A DNA stretch of 64,000 bases from the NCBI GenBank assembly GCA_018806985.1, contig JADANN010000149.1:868001-932000 (forward strand), written 5' to 3'. The notes under the pieces were generated by a model. That model did no database searches. It had not been told where the DNA came from and saw only the letters and a list, made by a program, of their open reading frames with translations. How positions within the stretch are numbered: position 1 is the first letter of the stretch; each line of letters begins with the position of its first letter. Below are positions 21,751 to 32,660 of this stretch, piece by piece. The stretch comes from Angiostrongylus vasorum. Taxonomy: Eukaryota; Nematoda; Chromadorea; Rhabditida; Metastrongylidae. The position numbers were made by a program, and so were the translations under genes.

Positions 21751-21860
21751 AACGTTTTAATTTTGGATGACCGAGCCAAGTCAAGCCGTTGTGCGACCGT
21801 GGAACAACTTTTTATGACTGACGTCTACAATAACACATCACGACCACCGCAAACACCCAG
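21751..21860 (+). CDS. Candidate exon, phase-matched to the one before
   Basis: Strong acceptor (CAAACTTTTGCAG) and strong donor (CACCCAG|GTATCG) bound an island that is open in phase 0 with the upstream island. It reads NVLILDDRAKSSRCATVEQL, then MTDVYNNTSRPPQTP. It ends with two bases of a split codon. Both borders, the matching phase and the 150-bp intron make this pair the best local gene candidate on the plus strand. I do not recognise the protein and could not place a following exon. Confidence 0.45.
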
Positions 21861-22111
21861 GTATCGTAATCTTACAGTTCTGCACATGGAAATTCAGACA
21901 TACCAGGAGGAACGTGGCAAAAATCGTAATGTTCTTAAGTGGAAACCGAGCCGAATTTGACCCACAACGGAGTTGAACTAATCAGAACAGAAGATTTTCA
22001 AAATATGTTTCCCTTACTTGACGATTGGAGAGCTTAAATGAGCAAAAAGTGAAGTACAAAGAATGATTGCTGACGGCAACGATAGGTAGAAAACTAGCTG
22101 ACAGGCATGCT

Positions 22112-22205
22112 GGTGCAATGTGTAATACGCGACCTCGGAAACGGTAATCGTAGTTTGATCTGGCCCGAGGTCCAGGTTTTGCGAATATCTCAGCATCTTT
22201 GTAGT
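22112..22205 (+). repeat. SINE-D copy, partial
   Basis: TGTAATACGCGACCTCGGAA (head remnant), GGTAATCGTAGTTTGATCTG, TTTTGCGAATATCTCAGCAT. Confidence 0.75.
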
Positions 22206-22239
22206 TGAAGTAAAAAGTGTTCGGCGAGATGACTGAGCA

Positions 22240-22408
22240 GATATTTGACCTACATAATAGCTTGCGAGGGGCTACCGATGTATCAAGTTAGCATTTCCTA
22301 ACTTTCCACACAAATTTGGGGTTTTGGTTCGTACTGCGCGCTGAAGCGAACCGACGACCATGCTTATCACAGTGGGCACTTCTAACCACTACGTTACACT
22401 CGCCCATG
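22240..22408 (-). repeat. SINE-B copy, partial
   Basis: GGGCTACCGATGTATCAAGT, a degraded central block and the inverted box A end ACCACTACGTTACACTCGCC. Confidence 0.7.
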
Positions 22409-22762
22409 TTCGGAAATAGACCAAGACGTCGTCAAATTTTAAGTCAAAGAAGTCTCGAAAAGGGTATGATACGTAATTCAAACGAAAGAAAAGGCAAAGT
22501 ATTCAAGTATGGCTGAAATATCGCTGTGCCGAAATACGGAAGAAAACCACTTTGAAGAAAACGAAAACCGTTAAAAACGTTGCCCAGGATTAAGTGTTAT
22601 GATGACAATCTCGTGTCAAGAACATCTTTAACACGCCAATAACTAACTGATCGATGAAGAGATCAATACAAAATCGACCATAGGAAAATAAGCAATAAGA
22701 AAAGCCAAAAAAGAAATCAGTAAAAATGGATGGATGTCAGATAAACGAGCACATGAACTCAC

Positions 22763-22880
22763 CGAGAAACTGTTGTTCGGCGATTTTCACGACGACTAAT
22801 TTGTGTGGTGGTGTGATTGACGGCAGGTCGCCGTGAAAGTTGCGGTGTCGTTTGTTGTCCGACACAGCAGCGCATTGTGG
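22763..22880 (-). CDS. Candidate internal exon
   Basis: Bounded on the minus strand by ATTTATCGTTTCAG (acceptor) and TTTCTCG|GTGAGTTC (donor), both good. In phase 0 it reads PQCAAVSDNKRHRNFHGDLP then SITPPHKLVVVKIAEQQFL, strongly protein-like. A second frame is also open but is Arg/Thr-rich. GC is well above the flanks. The phase-0 entry is compatible with the phase-0 exit of the island at 46673-46835, though the distance is large and other exons could intervene. No family is recognised. Confidence 0.45.
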
Positions 22881-23179
22881 CTGAAACGATAAATCTACGA
22901 CGCCGAAAAGATGAAAACAGCTGGAGATTGGAATCCACTGGGTAGAAATGAACATAAACTATGACAGAAACAGACACCATGGAAAGAACGAATCATAAAA
23001 ATTCTTGCTTCAAAAAAATTTTTTAAGTCATTCCGTATGAGAACCAGTTCCACTAGTCGGAAAGATAACAGTCATTCTAGTCACTTAGGGAAGTCCTGAA
23101 CAGATGACAACGTCGTCAAACAGGTTATTCGTTAGTGCGGAATACACGTCACAAACGACAACACGCCCTTGGTGCTCTT

Positions 23180-23398
23180 GGTGAATGATAATTGGGACGT
23201 TTCCGTTACAGTACGTATATATAATCGTTGACACTCAACAGATCCAGAAACAGGTTCTTATCGGTATACGAATCATTTCGCTGTGAATGATTTCTCTGTG
23301 AATGATTCGTATACCTATAAGAACTTGTTTATGGATCTGTTCAGTGTCAGCGATTACTATACCTACTGCAACGGAAACGTTCTAATTACCACGAGCAT
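23180..23398. repeat. Long imperfect hairpin (foldback)
   Basis: Inverted arms of about 100 bp around a spacer of about 20 bp. The left arm includes GGACGTTTCCGTTAC, GTTGACACTCAACAGATCC and GGTTCTTATCGGTATACGAA; the right arm carries TTCGTATACCTATAAGAAC, GATCTGTTCAGTGTCAGC and CAACGGAAACGTTC. Arm identity is high but not perfect. GTGAATGATT is repeated at the loop. It does not match the PLE or SINE families. It abuts the SINE-C copy. Confidence 0.85.
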
Positions 23399-23404
23399 CA
23401 AGGA

Positions 23405-23785
23405 TATTAGGGGAGCGGATAGCGCAATGGTAGCGATACCGATTATCACGAACACAGGGCTGGTTCGATCTGGCTACGGGCTGACCGAGCCTCTCATCCT
23501 TCTCGGATTGAGAAATTGCTAACGGACTTGTTAGGGGAAATTCCACTCTCTGCAATCCAAGTGGGGAACGCTCTAGCCCGCCCATATCTCAAGACTTCAG
23601 GGAGAATCGAGTCGACCAGTATTCAATGACATTTACCATGAAAGGAAAATCCTTTAAGCAACAGTCGAAGCTACACGTAGAAGTTGAAAGACCTTCGTAG
23701 ATGACGGATGCGAAGAAACGAATCGAATGCGAGAAGTGCTGGGATCCGCACGGTGGATATGAAAGACGGGGTCGCACAAAAAAAA
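23405..23785 (+). repeat. SINE-C copy, full length, tRNA-like head
   Basis: Head GGATAGCGCAATGGTAGCGA (box A-like) and GGTTCGATCTGG (box B-like), about 35 bases apart. The body includes GACTTCAGGGAGAATCGAGT, TCAATGACATTTACCATG and GGAAAATCCTTTAAGCAACA; the end is GCTGGGATCCGCAC and GAAAGACGGG. This is the most complete copy of the family in the window. Confidence 0.8.
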
Positions 23786-23799
23786 CGTGGATCATTAAT

Positions 23800-24485
23800 T
23801 ATGTGTGTAAATCAGACGGCAACAAAGAAATTCCTGTACACTGTGTTTCATGAAGATTTAGACGGTAGATGAGGGAAAAACCTGCAGTTGTCGACTATTT
23901 CACGAAAAAAAAGCTCGTAGCAATCCAGTCATTCACGTAGATGTTGCGTAAGCGGAATTTTCTGTTTGTTCCAAATGTTTTAGCATTTCACTTAAACACG
24001 GTCGAGGAGAGTCCTGTTGGTTTCTAGCAGCAATGGCTGTGACTTTTTGCACTTGGAACTTCAATGACAACATTTCAAGAAGGCAAAGAATAACAAATTT
24101 CAAAAACTTAACAAACAGGAACAGTGGAAGAAAAACAAAAAATCATATTGAACTCTAAAAATGATCCAGCCATCTACAATTTCCTGAGTGTTTACATTCA
24201 ATTACGGTTGAGATGTTTACGTTTTCATACACTAGCATTGACGAGAGTAGCTCTATGCAGAAATTTTCACGAGACTCGAAAAAAGTAAATTTTTTCATGT
24301 TAAGAAAGAAAAACTTCTCTTCTGACCCACAGAGGGTTTGCTATTCCCCCAGTGATACTCTCAAACGGCTAGCCAAAAAAGTTCAGAAAAAAAATTTCTA
24401 CCTTTAGAATGAACCTGCTTTAGAAAAAAAGTAGAGGCTAGGGTAAATAAAACCATTATTAAAATATTACTACTTTTATTCCATC
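23800..24485. other. No recognisable feature
   Basis: AT-rich with many A runs; a 64-codon plus-strand frame at 24213 without exon borders. Confidence 0.4.
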
Positions 24486-24489
24486 AACC

Positions 24490-24912
24490 TTTTTTTCCCT
24501 GCCAACGGTTTACCGCCTCATCGTGGCTGGTAGGTTTCCTGGATGTCGGGCTGCGATGTCCAGCAGGGAGATTCATCCCCCCACCAAGGAGGGCCTCCCA
24601 AGCTGAGAAGCAGCCCAGCGTTTCCATCAGGAATCCCAGTCAAGAGTAATACTAGTAATCACCATCCCGGTATCAAACTAGTCGCATGGTGGCAAATCTA
24701 CCTCTGATCCACAAGAGCGGCCACTGCTTGTGGTGGTGGCGACCTGGGGCAGACTTTGGCATCGCTGACCTCGGTACTCATGGGAACCACAATGGCTAAA
24801 CCAGCAAAACTCCGAAAAGATAGGAATTATGCTGAGGGCCACACGACCAGTGAAGACGGGCCATGCGAAAAACCAAGTATCCAAGTAATCTTAATAACTC
24901 AAAAAGATCGAA
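24490..24912 (-). repeat. Dispersed repeat family A, copy 2
   Basis: Inverse of the copy at 13140-13512 and slightly longer. It starts on the minus strand at TTACTTGGATACTTGG and ends at CCACGATGAGGCGGTAAACC. Shared blocks include TTTCGGAGTTTTGCTGG, GCCATTGTGGTTCC and CAAAGTCTGCCCCAGGTC. It lies directly beside a PLE-type (CAA)n terminus. ORFs on either strand are repeat sequence. Confidence 0.8.
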
Positions 24913-24939
24913 TGAGGAGATCGAAAGATTGTCAGCCAT

Positions 24940-24951
24940 TGAACAACGACG

Positions 24952-24994
<43 letters not shown>

Positions 24995-25050
24995 GAATAT
25001 CTACACCAACGTCGCGTCAGCTAAACAAAGGCAGTTCGTAAGAACAAGTA
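24940..25050 (+). mobile_element. PLE-type terminus remnant with (CAA)n
   Basis: TCAGCCATTGAACAACGACG leads into about 43 bp of perfect CAA repeats (24952-24994), then CACCAACGTCGCGTCAGC and GGCAGTTCGTAAGAAC. The same order is seen at 42249-42330 directly after an intact-looking hammerhead-like motif; here that motif is missing. Confidence 0.65.
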
Positions 25051-25084
25051 ATCTTTTTTCACGACCCGTCTTCAGAGGAGTGTT

Positions 25085-25255
25085 GTCTTCTTTATGAACG
25101 TCGGTGAATGTGGTGGAGTCGATTCTCTCTACAGTGTGTGATAGCTGGATTAATGCATCACTACTTAGATTGCAGGGAGTAACCTCCTTTTTGCAGACAA
25201 GTCTGGCAGCAATTTTGCGGCAGTACAGGGATGAGCGGTTAGGTGAGCTCGATGC
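25085..25255 (-). repeat. SINE-C copy, partial
   Basis: GAACGTCGGTGAATGTGG, GAGTCGATTCTCTC and CAGACAAGTCTGGCAGCAAT follow the order of the family in reverse. The tRNA-like head is not preserved. Confidence 0.6.
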
Positions 25256-25401
25256 GGGGTTGAAACTGAGTATCATTACTGGGAATTTTAGTCAAGTTAT
25301 TGCTAAATCATCATTATTGGCACCAAAATTAATATTGTTATTTGAAATACAACGAAAACCGTCAGGGTGGAAAAGTGGCCGAGAGAGAGGTATAGCAAAG
25401 G

Positions 25402-25570
25402 TCTCCGTGGTGCAGTGGCTAACACGTGAGCCTACGCGGAAAGAGTAATAGCGAGTTCGCGGCCCAGCTGGTTTCTTAGCTTTGCAAAAGTCTTAGCATC
25501 GTTGTGGTTATATTCCATACAATACCCCGCCATGAAAAAAATAGTGGGCAGTAAATAAAACGAAGAACAT
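25402..25570 (+). repeat. SINE-D copy, full length
   Basis: Head TCCGTGGTGCAGTGGCTAAC (box A-like) and GCGAGTTCGCGGC (box B-like); body AGCTTTGCAAAAGTCTTAGC and GTTGTGGTTATATTCC; tail GGGCAGTAAATAAAACG. Confidence 0.85.
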
Positions 25571-25792
25571 TACTATGTTGTTGTTACTGGAAATAAGGCA
25601 CTTTTTTTTGCTTTGAAAAAAGCATTCGTTTACAATATGAAATAAAAAAAAACCAGAAAAAAAGCTTGTCCTTTTCAGTACAGAGAACAAATAATATTTT
25701 GGCATTGAAGAGAATGATTCTGATTGAATTAATAAGCTAACGTCAAATTGGCACCGTTAGCATTAAAAAATATAGCTGAGAGAAAGGCAGAC

Positions 25793-25905
25793 GACGAGTG
25801 GTGCAGTATGTAACACGTGAGCTCCAGCAAAGGGTAATCGCGGGTTCAAATCTGACCTCGAGTCCGAGTTTTGCAACATCTCAGCATCATAGCGGTTGCA
25901 ATTAA
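25793..25905 (+). repeat. SINE-D copy
   Basis: Head GAGTGGTGCAGTATGTAACA, box-B-like GCGGGTTCAAATCTG, body GAGTTTTGCAACATCTCAGC. It lacks the A-rich tail. Confidence 0.85.
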
Positions 25906-26567
25906 CTTCGAACCGTCATCTGATTTTGTTAAAACAACATAGAATCCAAACATTCACATCGAACGTGAAAAGAAAGCAAGTATTTTGCTATCTGAAGATG
26001 AACGACATCATAGAAATGGAGATTTTTGATGGTCCTGATAGCAACGTTTTTCCCTATCGACCATGCCTGCATTGAACTCCTGCCTCAATCAATCTACAGT
26101 ACACATTTATTTAGAAAAAAAGATGCAGAGAAAGTAAAAAACTTAGCACTAAATAATAAGAAAAAGAGGATTGGTGATCGAAGTGTATTTATTTGGCTAC
26201 GAACTTTATGTGTAGGGAGAAACGCGATGAATTCTCCTGAGTTAGACCGACCGAGAAATGCGTAGGTGTTTCGAATGGAAAAGTATTCAGTGTGCGCGAA
26301 AACGATGGCCGTCTGATTACATTTTAAACTAGCTTATTTGAAGCGTCAAAAATCTATTGACTCAAACAGAAAGATATAAGTGGACGGAGAAAAGCAAACA
26401 ACGTTCCTTACACATTTTGACTTTTCTCCGGTGGCTTACTAGAGTTACTTCAATCTCTCACACGCTACAGTATATTGTGCTTTCTTCTAGAATATTTCGG
26501 TAACGATTTTGCTAAGAAAATACGATAGTTTATTCATTTGGCACATTTCGCTAACACAACGATGGTA

Positions 26568-26790
26568 AGGCTTCCAGAGTTGATCAATCTCTGCGGAATG
26601 CACCATACAGTGAATGCATATTTGGCCGACTCAATCTCTTACGGTGACCTAGAGATGTATAACGTCAGTGTTTATATGCTCTCATACAAGTTTAATATCA
26701 ATTTCCCGAACGCGGAGGAATGGAAACCAGCGACCGATCAAGTGTGTATTGCAGGTCACTCTTATTCACTGCCACTAACTACCCGACGCC
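26568..26790 (-). repeat. Diverged SINE-B copy
   Basis: TGAATGCATATTTGGCCGAC, GAGATGTATAACGTCAGTG and AAGTGTGTATTGCAGG in inverted family order. The 95-codon plus-strand frame here is repeat sequence. Confidence 0.7.
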
Positions 26791-26929
26791 CGCATTTTGC
26801 CATCTTTGTAAAATACCACCTATGAATATACATTGGTGACGTCCAATTATGAGTTTCTTTTACGTGGGGGTTTCCTGTCGCGACATGGGTCATTTTCCTT
26901 TTTTTTCTAAGACGCTTATGAGGGAAAGG

Positions 26930-27330
26930 TGGAGTTTTGAATCCGACATGTAACGAAGGCAGTGAAAAGCAAAACATCTAAGTGAATTCCTCTCATATTT
27001 AGGTGACGGTATTTTTAAGGACGATTTACACATTAAAAAGGTCTGACTCAAGCGAAAATTGTGGCATTAGGCGCGATAATAATGATGAGCTTTCGCAATG
27101 AAGGACATAGACGTAGACAATTGCAGCTTGTCAAACACGAATCAAAATCGAAGAGCGATTCAATCCCAAGATAAAACTTCCGCAGTATGACGTCTTTAAT
27201 ACAAATGGGCGTGCACAGAACTTGAAACTGACAAAAGCCGAAACATGAAAAAGAAAACCATGGATCTCCGTTATGTGAAGCATATGAAGCCGGTTAGCCG
27301 TGAAGCCAAGCGGCAGGGCTCTTAGCAGAG
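26930..27330. repeat. Dispersed repeat F, copy 1
   Basis: GCTTGTCAAACACGAATC, AAAATCGAAGAGCGATTCAA and CAAATGGGCGTG align in order with 36661-36770. Divergence is high and the full extent is uncertain. No tRNA-like head. Confidence 0.5.
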
Positions 27331-27438
27331 AAGTGGGGATTAAACTCAATGAACAAAAGCGATCACGCATTTACCCTGAGACAAGTCAAGTCAACTGACA
27401 TAATGGACTCTCTACCTCTGCTCGTATGTGTAATCGTA

Positions 27439-27592
27439 TTAATAGATATGTGAGATGATGTTAATGCGTGTATGTGAATGTGGCCGAACGCAGATTCCAA
27501 GAAGCACACGGCAGGCGATTCTAGAGGATGGCCTGGCTATGAGTATATTTAGCTTCCCGGTAAAGCTCAGCGAGCCAGTCGTGAACACACTG
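27439..27592 (-). CDS. Weak exon candidate
   Basis: A good acceptor (CCATTTTTGGCAG) opens a GC-richer segment. One frame runs to a stop at 27439 (FTTGSLSFTGKLNILIARPS, then CRVLLGICVRPHSHTRI); another reads QCVHDWLAELYREAKYTHSQ and stops soon after. Both look protein-like, so the frame is unresolved. Confidence 0.25.
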
Positions 27593-27759
27593 CTGCCAAA
27601 AATGGAAGGTCCCATGAGAAAAGTGTGATGAATTCTGTGTAACTCGAGAAAGAACAAGCTGTTTTGGCAATCGTCGCAGTAATATAACCGTTGAAGTCGA
27701 AACAGTTCAAAGACAATTACGTAAAGCCATTTTACTACAAACCTCCACACATTCAAATG

Positions 27760-29880
27760 CTTATTAATTTTCTCCTCAAAAACGAGAAACCCTGTAATGG
27801 TACTAATACAACAACAGTAGTAATGCAGTAGTTAATCAAAACGGCAGGTGGTAATAAAAATAACAGTAATAGTAGTAAACAGAATGTGGTTCCCGTCGTC
27901 AATGAACCATTAGGGGAAAAAGATCAAAGAATGTTCAAAAATACAAGGAAACCCTTTTTAATTTACAACGCTGCTGGCCACAAATTGAAAAAAAGACCTA
28001 CAATAGACAAAAGAAGACTTTTCTCCAGTAAAAGCATTTCTCCATATTGACCTGGGAAATCTAAAGCTCAACTATTATATCTCGCGACTCAATGGGAGGA
28101 TAAGGGCTGAAAGGGTTATGAAGTGGTTAGAGCCGTATGACATAGAAATCGCGGCAATAAAAAGACAATTATGTAAGGGAATTCCTGAAAGCAGGTCCAC
28201 ATAGGCAAAAACGATAAACGACATCCACAGCTAATCAAAGATATCATGAAAATCCTAAATCCTAAATGATCTTTTTTCTGAGCCACACGGAGTACGGTAA
28301 TATAGAAGTCAGTAAATAACAGGGAAGACTATTGTGGAAAAGCAATGAAGAAGGAACGATAGAAAACTAGCTGAGATTCAACTGCTTAAATCTCTTAGCT
28401 AGCCATCCACATTATTTATGCTCGAGAACGCTTAGCAAAAAAGGAATTTTTAAAACTTTAGCGATTCTGTTGGCCAAAGAATCAATGATTTAAAGCGAAG
28501 AAGAGTCGACAATAACAAGCTGAGATTGTAAACACGTTCATTCATCAAACAGATGAATATCAAAGTATGTCACTTCGGTTCAACTATAGGGAAATGTAGT
28601 GAGAGAAAGAAGCTCAGAATTCGGTCAGCAGTTGTTTTGACGGTTCAAGTTCGCATGTTGTAATCAACATGGCAGCTCAATTCTTACAACACTAGGATAC
28701 TCGAGTACCCTAATACCAAATCAAATCTCATACACCTAAGTCATATTAAAAATGTTTCAAAAAACATTTGAAATAAACTGGACCGAAAAACGCAACGATA
28801 TTTGACGCTTAATGTAAAGATACCGTACACATTGGATTGCTGAAAGTTGTTGAGCGGGTTATTCAAATGCAAACGTTTCAGTACACGGTAAATCGAATGT
28901 GAATGAAATTCAGAGGCGAGGAAAGCCATGTTAAAACGATAACATCTTTTCGCGCTCGGTTTGCTGAACAAAACCACTTATACAAATAAAATCGACTAGC
29001 GCTGGAATGATTATTTCCTGATTAGCCTTAACAGTCCATACCACCTTAGCAATTAAAAGTAGAAATCGTTCCTTTGCTACGAATAGAATTCAAAAAAACG
29101 CTGATGCGCAGTCGATAGACGGTTTGAGATAGGCGTACAAACGAAAACCACAGGTGGACACATTGGCACCCAACGTACACTTACATCAGTGTTCATTTCT
29201 AAGGTTGAAGTCCACAAGATGGCTGCCGTAACAGGCAGATTAACATTAAGCAAAAAAGATGACTGCCATAGTGAAGTCATACAATAGGATACTAAACTAT
29301 TTTCAAGAGGAAAAAAGCAATGGAAAAGAAAGTGGAGAACGTAAAATCCGAGAAATGACGAGACCAACGTAAACAGTCTTGCTCAAAATCGTTCATTAAA
29401 TAGTGAAAAAAACAACAACAAAAAACATCTTAAGAATCAGAAAGAACTTCAATGGTGGTATAGCAAAAGACAATGAAATCGTTAAAAAACACATATAAGT
29501 GATCTAATTCCTAATCACAGGCTAAGCTGTCAAATTGCTCCACTTAATCAACAGACATGAAGAGGTTCACGCCTTTCGTATGAGGCAATTTACTTCTACT
29601 GGTTTGACGCCAAAGTGCCGACAAATAGATTTTTAGGCTTTTTAGTCTCTTTAGCCTATAAAAAATTTTAGGCTTTCAGGTGATTTGGAGCCTATTTGTT
29701 AAAGTTTCCTGGATTGATTTCTATTAACGCCGGCAGTGGATTATAAGCTGGGTTGTAGTTGGATTGTATTAATGGGTTTTTCGAGAAGCCGTAGATCTTG
29801 TAATTATCGTGCAGATTTTCATCTTTCTGTTTGTGCTGTTGAGTGTTTGACTTAGTAAGTTGCGTATTAGTGTACCCTTC
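27760..29880. other. No firm feature
   Basis: Long AT-rich stretch. Short frames at 28741-28977 and 29077-29367 (both minus) have isolated splice-like signals but no consistent exon. A degenerate TAA/TAG-rich patch lies at 27805-27880. A possible SINE head remnant (GAAGTGGTTAGAGCC) is near 28120. Confidence 0.3.
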
Positions 29881-29886
29881 CAGACT

Positions 29887-29985
29887 CTGAAGAAGGCGAT
29901 TCTGCCGAAACGTCAGCTACGGTTGTATTGTAAGTGTGTTATTGTATGGAAGTAAACGTATGCTGTTTAATAACCTCGCGATCGC
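29887..29985 (+). mobile_element. PLE-type terminus with hammerhead-like motif
   Basis: CTGAAGAAGGCGATTCTGCC followed by GAAACGTC (29887-29914) has the conserved blocks CUGANGA and GAAA around a short hairpin (GGC/GCC). Downstream sequence, including TAATAACCTCGCG near 29970, resembles the outer ends of the PLE arms (AACACCTCGTG). No coding sequence is attached. Confidence 0.6.
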
Positions 29986-30019
29986 TGAGAAAGAAAACGA
30001 TGAATTTATTTGTTAAAGG

Positions 30020-30170
30020 TTAGCTAGACCGCGTGTAGCCTATTGGTTAGAGTTCATCTGTCATACACACGTGTTCGTTGTTGATTCGATGTGACGTTCT
30101 GAGCCTACCAGCCATCGGGATGGGTAAATAGCCATCAGACTCGAGCTGAGCGAGTAATAACACAAATTGA
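30020..30170 (+). repeat. tRNA-headed repeat, unclassified
   Basis: GTGTAGCCTATTGGTTAGAG is a strong box A-like element and GTTGATTCGATGT a weak box B about 35 bases later. The segment does not match SINE-B, C or D downstream. Confidence 0.4.
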
Positions 30171-30179
30171 AGAAATTAA

Positions 30180-31020
30180 TAAAGCAGCGGAAGTCACTCT
30201 ATAGGTTGGATGCTTACTCAGTCACTTCATCTATTAGAGAGTAGAATACATGACGCATTCCTCAAGGGACGATCAGCACGGAACGTTATTTATGCTCTTC
30301 CCTTAACCATTTCTAATGTACTTTTCCGGTTAACTGATTGGAGGTTTTCAGCGGGACTGATGCACACAAAATACGTCTATGCAAAACTATGATTGCTAGT
30401 GTACAAATCGTCCTTTCGATATATTAGAGTCTCCGCCCATACATAGGTGTTTTTCGTTCATATTTAACATCCTATTCGCCATCGGTGAACACGCCAGATT
30501 TACCTATGGCCGGGTCGAAATCCCTCATCAGAGGAACATCAGCGTGTGTCACAAGACTTTTGATGTGGGAAAAAAACAACAGATTTCGTAGCAAATGCGT
30601 AAACAAGTGTAAAAGGTCTCAAATAAATTTACTTAGAAGCACCACATAACTTGGGCAACGTTTTTTTTGCCACAGGTTAATTTCTATGCATACCTTTTAA
30701 TGGCTCAACGGTGTACCACCTGGATACAACTAACCTTACAACAATTTTGACGGATTTGGCATTGCGATGAAGCGAATTTGCAGGAAAATCTCATTCGATT
30801 CGGCGACGACCAATCCCTTCTACGGCCTGCGCGTTGGGAGATAAGATAACAGGATGGAGGTGATCAAATTTTGTACTATGCCGTCGCGCTCATCAAATAG
30901 TTAAATATTTACGAATGAACACTAACGAGACGCTATGAAAAGAATCTTCACCAAATCCAAACCCTTCTATTTCATCATCTTGTAATAATTTGTAGCTAGA
31001 AGACATATGTTTAACGACTA
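30180..31020. other. No recognisable feature
   Basis: Nothing above background beyond a 60-codon plus-strand frame at 30210. Confidence 0.35.
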
Positions 31021-31027
31021 AGAGTCG

Positions 31028-31175
31028 TAGTGTATAGGAAGCTTAGTGATTAGAGATGACGTGCAAGACACGTATGGTCTCTGGTTCAACCACGTCTTAG
31101 ACTAAACAAAGTTTCTATGCCTTCGAGGTTAGGAAGTTGATAACGGGGTTGTCTGAAAAAACCTTATTCCGATCC
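31028..31175 (+). repeat. tRNA-headed repeat, family G copy 1
   Basis: AAGCTTAGTGATTAGAGATG (box A-like) and TCTCTGGTTCAACCA (box B-like). The sequence around the box B side (ATGGTCTCTGGTTCAA) matches the copy at 59270 (ATAGTCTCTGGTTCGA). Confidence 0.5.
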
Positions 31176-31179
31176 ATAA

Positions 31180-31800
31180 AGGCCAATAGATACAGTTTGT
31201 GGAGGCAGTTGAACACACACAATTCCGTTCGACAAAAACTTTCGTGGGTGATGGATGCAGTACGGGTTGAAGTAAAAACTTGTTAGGACCCACATAATAG
31301 GTAAAATCGTGTCATATAAATAGATATCTCCAGTCGGCAAAAGAAGGTTGGTTCATCGAGAAATTGCAGTAGCATATACCTATTGTGCATTTTCATCCCT
31401 AGTCTGTACACGTCGACGCGAACAAATCCATATTTTGCTGCCTATTCCCTATCATATAAGCCTAAGTAAGCAAACAATTATCATTGCCATTTTCACTTCC
31501 CAACATCTGCAGCTAATGAAACAGAGTCGGCTGCGGTCTGCAAACACTTAGACATCCATTTATAGAACGACAACTTTTTTTCCCATTAATCGTGGGTAGG
31601 GACGCGAAACTAAAGTGTTCTGAATATAACAGATCGGCTCAGGAAATTGACACGTTTAATGAAAACTCACATTTCTGTCTTAAACAAAGTGGGAACAAGA
31701 AACACTGGACAGAGAATACTAGTGCTATATGACAAAAACGTCCTTATCGAATGGTACTGTAAACCGACTTGCACTTAACAACAGTACGAGTAATCAGTGT
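31180..31800. other. No recognisable feature
   Basis: AT-rich; no supported gene or repeat. Confidence 0.35.
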
Positions 31801-31804
31801 ACTT

Positions 31805-32290
31805 TCTTTGATTGACAAGCCAACACCAGGTTGTTACCAAATATTTATTTGCCTAACGTTGACGTCTTCGTCTTCTTCAGAATCGGTGATCCGAGTCGAT
31901 GGTCCACAGACATTCGTAGTCGCGATGTGGTGTCTTTGTCGACATAATCTTCTTCAGTGGAGCTTCGCTTGTATGAACGAACTTTAGTCAGCGTGAATGG
32001 CCTTTTATATATGACGCTTGTTGATGATATTGATTGCTCGTTGGTAATAATCTGCTGGAAACGATAATTTACTGCAGGATGGATTGTTCGTTGAAAAACA
32101 AATTGTTATCAAAAGGGTAATCGTTAACATCATCAACCGTCGTGTATTAAAGGGCATCACCGAGTGCGGTTAGTTCATTCGAGCACACGACGATGAGAGC
32201 CCTAATCATGAGGACGAACGACTATGGAACATCGACTCGGATCATCGACTATGAAAAAGAAAAGGACGTGGAAACTCCCACGTCCGACTT
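31805..32290. mobile_element. Foldback element related to 16062-16333
   Basis: The left part carries GACGTCTTCGTCTTC, then GATCCGAGTCGATGGTCCAC, as in the 16.1 kb element; the right part carries the inverse (CATCGACTCGGATCATCGAC). Near the right end, GGACGTGG and CCACGTCC form a perfect 8-bp hairpin (32264-32285). The minus strand at 31880-31861 reads CTGAAGAAGACGAAGACGTC, a collapsed form of the PLE-end motif. It sits immediately beside the full PLE, so it may be a nested or older copy. Confidence 0.6.
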
Positions 32291-32377
32291 TCTATTAACC
32301 ACGGCATTGATTGAATAATTCTTTCTAGATCTGTTTAGCAAACACGAGGTGTTATTTTCTTTATTTACGTACAAGCT

Positions 32378-32406
32378 GACGTCTCGGCGAATTTCGCCTT
32401 CCTCAG
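32378..32406 (-). ncRNA. Hammerhead-like motif at the PLE 3' side
   Basis: The minus strand reads CTGAGGAAGGCGAAATTCGC then CGAGACGTC. CUGANGA and a GGCG/CGCC-type hairpin are intact; GAGAC replaces GAAAC. An extra A lies between the conserved A9 and the hairpin, unlike the minimal hammerhead consensus. PLE ends are known to carry hammerhead ribozymes; activity here is an inference. Confidence 0.45.
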
Positions 32407-32660
32407 AGCCTGGAAAGGTCAAGTTGACTGCAATCTACACGGTCAAACGCCTCCATAACCAAACAGAAAAAAATGTTGAACCAAAATTTCAGTCACACTG
32501 AAGACGGAGTCTTTGCACACTCACCTCTTTCTAGGAGTCTTCCACTAAATATTTCACGTGGAGACCAACCACATAGAGTTCACATGGAATCGTAATGTAC
32601 CCATCTCGTCAGAATAACAAGCTTATATACTGCCCAATATCACGCGTGATAATGAGGCAA

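Noticed and set aside
23283..23522. 79-codon plus-strand frame
   Set aside because: It spans one arm of the 23.2 kb hairpin and the SINE-C head, so it is repeat-derived.
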